Shown here piece after piece: positions 58,091 through 64,000 of a DNA stretch of 64,000 nucleotides (positions are counted from its first letter, which is position 1; every line of letters starts with the position of its first letter). The position numbers were made by a program, and so were the translations under genes. The DNA comes from Puffinus mauretanicus (taxonomy: Eukaryota > Chordata > Aves > Procellariiformes > Procellariidae). Location: the NCBI GenBank assembly GCA_023333565.1, contig JAJKFH010002198.1, positions 1,178,001 to 1,242,000 of the forward strand, read 5' to 3'. The notes beneath the pieces were generated by a model. It did not search any database. It was not told the DNA's origin and was given only the letters and a program-made list of their open reading frames with translations.

Positions 58091-61000
58091 GATGGGAAAA
58101 GACAGCAGCGTTGTTAAAAGGGGTCTCCGAGTTGACCGCGTGTTGCGCAGACTTCATGAGCGTAAAAGACTGTATTTTATATGAGGAAACGCTGCGATCT
58201 GTGGATAAGGAGCACGTACGACTCTGCTTGTAGGGTCAGCAGTGTCCCGCTCGGTGGAACCGGTGGGAAGCTGGCTGCGTCCCGTGGCAGCACTCCCTTG
58301 CCCCCAGGGGTGCGGCATCCCCGGTGCCCGGCCTTGTCTGTCTGTGGAGCTACCCAGCCTGTGGCAATGCCTTGGATTTCTTTATCCATAAGTGAAATTC
58401 AAGTACTATCTTTCAGTCGAAACAGTGTCACAGATGGTATTTGGGAAACCAATGATTCCCGTGAAATGGGGTTTTTAACACTGCAGAAAGAGTACTTCCG
58501 CTATTTCCATTTCTAAAATCTGTAGGTTCTAAAATCTGCTCTTTACTGTTTTCTTTCTTGAAATTCATACATAACCTTTACAGAATTCTGCAAAAGAACA
58601 GAATGCGGTCCAGCTATGTACGTGCAGTCTGTTAAAAGAAATAGAACGTGTGTGCACTGAAAATTGGCTTTAATAAAGCAAATGAAAATCTCTCATAAGC
58701 TTTGCAGCTTTCCTGCCTAAATCTTTGTTTCACATGGCGCTACAGTATGCCTTTGGTGGGCTGCTGGGACGAAGGTGCGTGGTTTCTCATGATGGATTTG
58801 ACTGCTGCTGCGTAGTACAGCAAATATCTTGTGTCTTGGAAGCTGTGGTGGATGCAGGATGTAGTTAGACATTTGCGCAGGGTTTGGTGTTGGATGATTC
58901 TGTGGTGCACAGCTTTCAGACATTTGTTTCCTAGTGTTATCAGGGAAAGTAGTAACGAACCCAGCTAAAATAAGGCTGTCTATATCACTCAGCCAGTTCA
59001 AATACTTGAGAAACTCAAGTGTCTGTCAGCCAGGTTCTGCTAGGCAGCAGAACATTAAGCTTACACAGGAGGAGTCAAGTACAGTTCTGTTCCTATCTTT
59101 ATCCCTTATATATTATGCTTACTATCTTTGATGAAGGCATTTTGCATATAGGGTCAAAAAATAAGATGTGTAGTAGGAGTAATATAAAAACCAGACTATA
59201 ATAATCTCTTACCGTTTTTCAAAAATGGAACAAATAGAAACTATGAGAGATAAATTGGCAAGTAAAATGCTTGATCACACGTGACTTTTTTCACTCCTGG
59301 TTTTTTGAGGTGTGCTACATAATTTGTCACTATAAATGTATTCAGTGTTGATGCTTTCCTGCATCCCTTTATTTAATAAGGTTGTTCCTAAGGAAATGTA
59401 GGCAAATTCATGGGCCTTATCTACAGAATGATTCAGCTATCGTCACTGGTTTGCAAAATTACATCTTCCTGTGCTTGGTCATATTATTTTCCTCTTCCAT
59501 AGTGTGTTTCAGTGGGAAGAATTTTTTTTTTTAATGTTGTATTAGAAAAGTGTGTGTTTGTGTGTAGTCTGTCATATGGAAGTAGAGAGTAAATGCACAA
59601 CTTAATGTTCAGGAATATCTGGTGCCTAAATTTACTTTGTTCAGCTGTTACGTAAAGTAAGAGAAAGTATTTAACTTGGCTATTATAATTTGATGCTAAC
59701 CTAATAAAGTTATGTCTAATCGTAAGCTTTCCTTTTGTACATAGTATTGTTTTCATATTCTCAGCTGGAAATAGAAAGATTTTTCTCTTCTGTTTGTGAA
59801 GATAAGTGGTTCCCCACCTAACTAAGTAGGATAGCAGGGGCATGTCAATACTAAGGGGAAGAAAAAATTACGCCCTGCAGGTAGCATCGCACTTCATTTG
59901 CTATCTGGACTATTGCCACCACATCTTCTATTTTCATTTTGTAATAGGTCTATGAAGAGAGCTGTGATTTGAAGGTTTTTTGGTTTTGGTGGTTTTTTTT
60001 TCTTTTTTTTTCTTCTTTTCTGGTGGTGGTGAAGATACTGATTGAAGATTTCATTGAGTAACTAGATATTATATTTATAAATACACTTCTCTTGTATATA
60101 AAAGCCCAAGTCAGCTGTTACCTTGGGGGGGTGGTGGTGGGGAAGGTAATGAAATGAAGTCTTGTATGTGTATTATCTAGCTGCGATTCTTAAAACGTAA
60201 CACTTTCCTCCTCCACCCCCCCAAACTTTTGTGAATAAAAAGTACATTCATTGATCAGAAGACATACAAAATTGGCAGCTTTTAAAAGTGAGATCCTCAT
60301 TAATTAAGCAGAGTAGTTACAGCTTTGGAGTTTTCAATTGCTCCGTAAACCAGAGTGACCTAATAAAGATATTTCTAGAATAAAGTGGTGGTAGTTCTGA
60401 TACTATGGATATGGAGTCTATTAAATCATAACAGATACTGTGAGGTTACTTTTACTGCTGTGAGTATTTGCTGGGATCGGACCCAGTCCAGCTCATTTTA
60501 CATTAGACGACCAAAACCTTTTTGTTTACAGCTATGCAACTACATTCTTGAGTATGAACTTGGACATTGCTATGTGAGTCTTCTACACCAGCCTTTCAGG
60601 TCCAAAGGCTGTTCAATCTTAAGTTCAAATAAGAGAATCTTTATGTAATTTTTTTTCTTGGAAGAACAGCCTCTAAGCCCCAATACTCAGTGTGAGCTGT
60701 CTTCCACATTTGTTGATCTATGAGAGGTTCCCCTGACAGTAAACAAGTTTGGGACACATGACTAAAGCTGCTTTTTTTTAAAAAAATATGATTTTCACTT
60801 TGAATTCAGAGTTAATTCTCAACAACTTTTGAAAATCAGATTCTTTCAAATTACTGTAGTTAATAATCAAGAATCACTTTGAAAATCACGATCATGCAGC
60901 TTTATTTTAAATTGTCACATGTGGTGTTATGAGGTTTTTGCTCATACTGTGTTGAAAGCCACGTTCAAGGTATTTCTGTTTTCCTCTTAAGAATGTCAAT

Positions 61001-64000
61001 ATGATTAAATACGTAGTGGAATGTGTGCTTAAAATAAACTAGTAGCATCTGCATTTTCAGAAGTCTTTGTTATGTAATGATGACAACTCCCCCTTTGCCC
61101 CAAACAAGAAGAGCCCTCTCTACGCTTCACCTAGGAATTTTGGGTTGGAGAATCTGAAAATTTTCTGTGTAAAAGTGCTTCTCATTTTATCAGCCAGTCT
61201 AGCAGTTTGGAAGCATGTGAGATCCAGAACTTAAACACTGTTCTGAAAGCTTTCGGTTGAGAAGGTGGCAACAGAATTATAGATCATCTGTCTAGCGATA
61301 AATGGCTATTTTTTGTGTTCCTTGCATTGTCTGTTTTTGCATTATCGTAACTTCATCATTAGGCAAGCCCATGTAGTAATATCTGTTTCTTGCATTGCAT
61401 TGTACAGCTCAGGACTTGCTGTTTGTGCTACTGCTGGCTATTTTTCTGGGACTTGAAAGCTTTTCATTGAGCCTTTATCACGTGCAGAGATCTGCTTGCT
61501 AGAGTGCAAAACTGATCATTTTGACTGCTGTCAAACATCTGTCTCTGTCACACAAGTAACAATCCCAATTTTCTTTTACTCATTAGATTCTGAAGTCAAG
61601 ATACAGTTTAGGTACATACGTCTTCACATGAGGCCATAAAAGAGCTGCTCTTTGCCATCACAAAGCCATTCTTAGCACTCCATATACTAGTGTGCGGAAA
61701 ATGACATAGATTGGATGACTAACTGACAAGCCTTAGTCTAAGCTTCGATGACGTGGTTGTCCGCCTTAGAGAGTAATCCCCATTTAATTTAGGTTGAGTT
61801 CCAGTGTTTATTTTTTAACAGGTGGTGTATCCTGATGAAATATGATAGCTACTTCAATTAAGTGATTTATTTAAACCGTGAGGGTCACCTTTCCATGGAG
61901 GTGTGCAGTCAACTATGCTGGACCCACTGAGCCTGCCACTCTCTCCTTATGTAAAAGTTTGTAACTCTTTCCCTGTTGGTAGTCAACCAAGCTGCAAGTA
62001 GTAGAGATCTGCGTAATCCCTTTATCCGATTTAGTAATACAGCTCATACCTGGGAGGTTTACTGTCTATCACTGAGAGCATAGGTTTTTGGACATAATTG
62101 CTAGAGAAGACACCTGGCAGCTAAACATACTCAAATGTCTGCATTAACAGACATGGATACCCTCTTACCTGGATACCTCTTACAAGCAAGAATTTGTTTA
62201 ATTGTGGAATACAGGCTCAGGGCATAATAATTTTTATGTGCATCTGCTGGCTTTTCACAGATAAACAAGACTTCTTAAAATGACAGTGACTGCTGCAGAA
62301 CTTTATGTGCGTAAGAGAAGTTTGTATCCTGCACATCCACAGGGAGTGGATGTCTGCTTTAATGCCTTCTGTACATGGGAGTAGGCCCTGAGGGTTCAGA
62401 AGTAAGCTAGTCTGATCATGTGGAACATACATACGTACCTCTCAAGCATAAATCATTTCAGCTACAAGTAATGGCAACTAAACCATCTGCCAGTAGTGGT
62501 GTTCTAACCGTTTCTGATATGTTTAATTGAGCAAGGGAAGAAAGGAGTGGAAGCACTGATTGATGACAGGAATGATCTTGAGGAAGAGGAACCAAAATCA
62601 TGTACCTGAGGCAGTCTCTTAACACAAGATTGCATAGTAAGGGTGTACTCTGGGGTAGGCTTTGTATTATTAAAACTTAACTTTTGTGATTGAAAGGCTA
62701 GCATTACTAAAGTGTGATTAGAGACCTCTGTCTTTTATAACTATAAGGGTAAAAAAACACTGCCAGCTTTTAATGTCAAATTAATTGAAAGTATTATGAC
62801 CCTTCTGGACAAGTCACCATTGGTATACAGCAGCTAGATTTTGATGAGCTACCAAGTAAATGTTGAGATCCAGGTGCATACTCCCTTCCAGTAGTGTGAA
62901 CTGGAGGATGGGAAAACTTGTAAGGATTTTTACAGACTGTACTTTCCTGTGAAAAGTTGCAGAGTGTACAACTGAGGGAGAATCTGTTGCTGAGAAGGAA
63001 AGGATACAATTATGAAAGGTTATTTTATTTATTTGTTTTAATGCAAGCTGATTCACCCCTCCCCCCCAATACTGAAGTAAAGATTAATTGCCAGAGATTG
63101 TCCTGTGGACCTGACTTCAGTTACAGGTCCTGTAACGTGTATGCATATTTTATATATACCAGTTACATGCACTGATTTAATATCACTAAAAGCATTTTCT
63201 GTGCTTACTTGGCAGACAGTTTTAGGATCTTCTGTTACGGACAGCTGGAGACTCAATCAGCATGCTTTCAGCTTTAGCAATTTTTTTTTTTTAAGTGAAT
63301 TAATCACTTGCAGGATTGAACATGGAAGAGGTGATTAATTCCACGGTAGTTTTATAGGAGAGGTGATATAAAATGTACTTGAAGTCTGTTGTGTCTATGA
63401 GAAGTGATTATCATCTACCTAGATTTGACTGCAGTTGCTAAAACTTATTGAAAGATTAGAAGTGATACATAGCTGTCACCTAAACCATATTATAACACCT
63501 AATTGATGAATTCAAATAGATCAGTTATATATTAAGTAACACAAAACTACAGAGTGCAGTAGCACCTTATATTGCCACAGACAAGAAGTTGCTTCTACTC
63601 AATTGCTGCTGTTTAGCTTTTCAAATGTGAAGGAGGTGAGGAGGGATTGCAGAAGAGTGGTTTTCCCCTCTGATTAGGTATGCAAAATAGTAATTCAGCA
63701 CTTGGATATAGGTCAAGGATAAATTGATATGGAAAATATCAATTAGACAGAAATCTTGATCTGTCTCAAAGTTGAATCTCATTTGCTACATTATGCTGTA
63801 GTTGCTCTGTAGAGATGCTTAGTCTTCAGGAATGCGTATCTGATACCCCCTCTGTCCAAATTACAAGCCATGTTTGGGGGCAGGGGGGGAGCAATATGGC
63901 CAGCAATGCGAATAGGTTTTATATTACATGGAGAGGGCTGAAGTAATTGTGGTTGTTAGAACTACTTGAAACTAACACTTCTGTTCTGAGGGGCGCTGCA
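57553..64000 (+). other. OPN3: OPN3 intron 1 (partial)
   Basis: The intron begins at GTGGGT and runs past the right edge. The first part lies in the CpG island; the remainder is AT-rich. Simple runs occur at 59,988-60,018 (T-rich), 60,126-60,142 (G-rich) and 63,057-63,068 (C-rich). No second OPN3 exon, CHML-type long open frame, CR1 element or RNA gene was recognised. Confidence 0.7.

Overview
The window is nuclear DNA from a bird. The evidence is the CR1 LINEs ending in the avian ATTCTATGATT-type 3' repeat, an AT-rich background with large introns, and two vertebrate genes split by GT-AG introns. No CRISPR array, operon, tRNA, rRNA or viral gene was seen.

The left three quarters (5,040-46,615, minus strand) hold the 5' part of WDR64, a WD40-repeat protein. 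I assembled ten coding exons from translated similarity and splice sites. Reading frames join without a break across all nine introns and give 399 codons from the start ATG: an EF-hand-like N-terminal segment followed by the first WD40 blades. The 3' part of the gene lies beyond the left edge. At 57,201-57,552 (plus strand) is the first coding exon of OPN3 (encephalopsin/panopsin) inside a CpG island; the rest of the window is its first intron. OPN3 and WDR64 are neighbours in other vertebrates, and the head-to-head order here supports both names. About 10.6 kb separates the two start codons.

The other content is CR1. Younger copies are at 19,487-19,756 (minus, 3' end only), 20,065-22,865 (plus, endonuclease and RT, broken), 27,372-27,480 (minus, fragment), 34,436-35,835 (minus, RT part) and 40,878-44,380 (minus, about 3.5 kb). 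The last keeps the ORF1 esterase domain and a complete endonuclease domain. Much older CR1 remnants are seen at about 10,790-11,100, 25,370-25,690 and 49,610-50,130, with weaker ones elsewhere. All CR1 copies except the one at 49,610-50,130 lie in WDR64 introns.

I found no undescribed system. The points most worth following are the WDR64 gene model, including a 30-bp exon and a possible non-coding first exon; the well-preserved CR1 copy; and two similar CR1 tails in direct orientation that bracket WDR64 exons 3-5.
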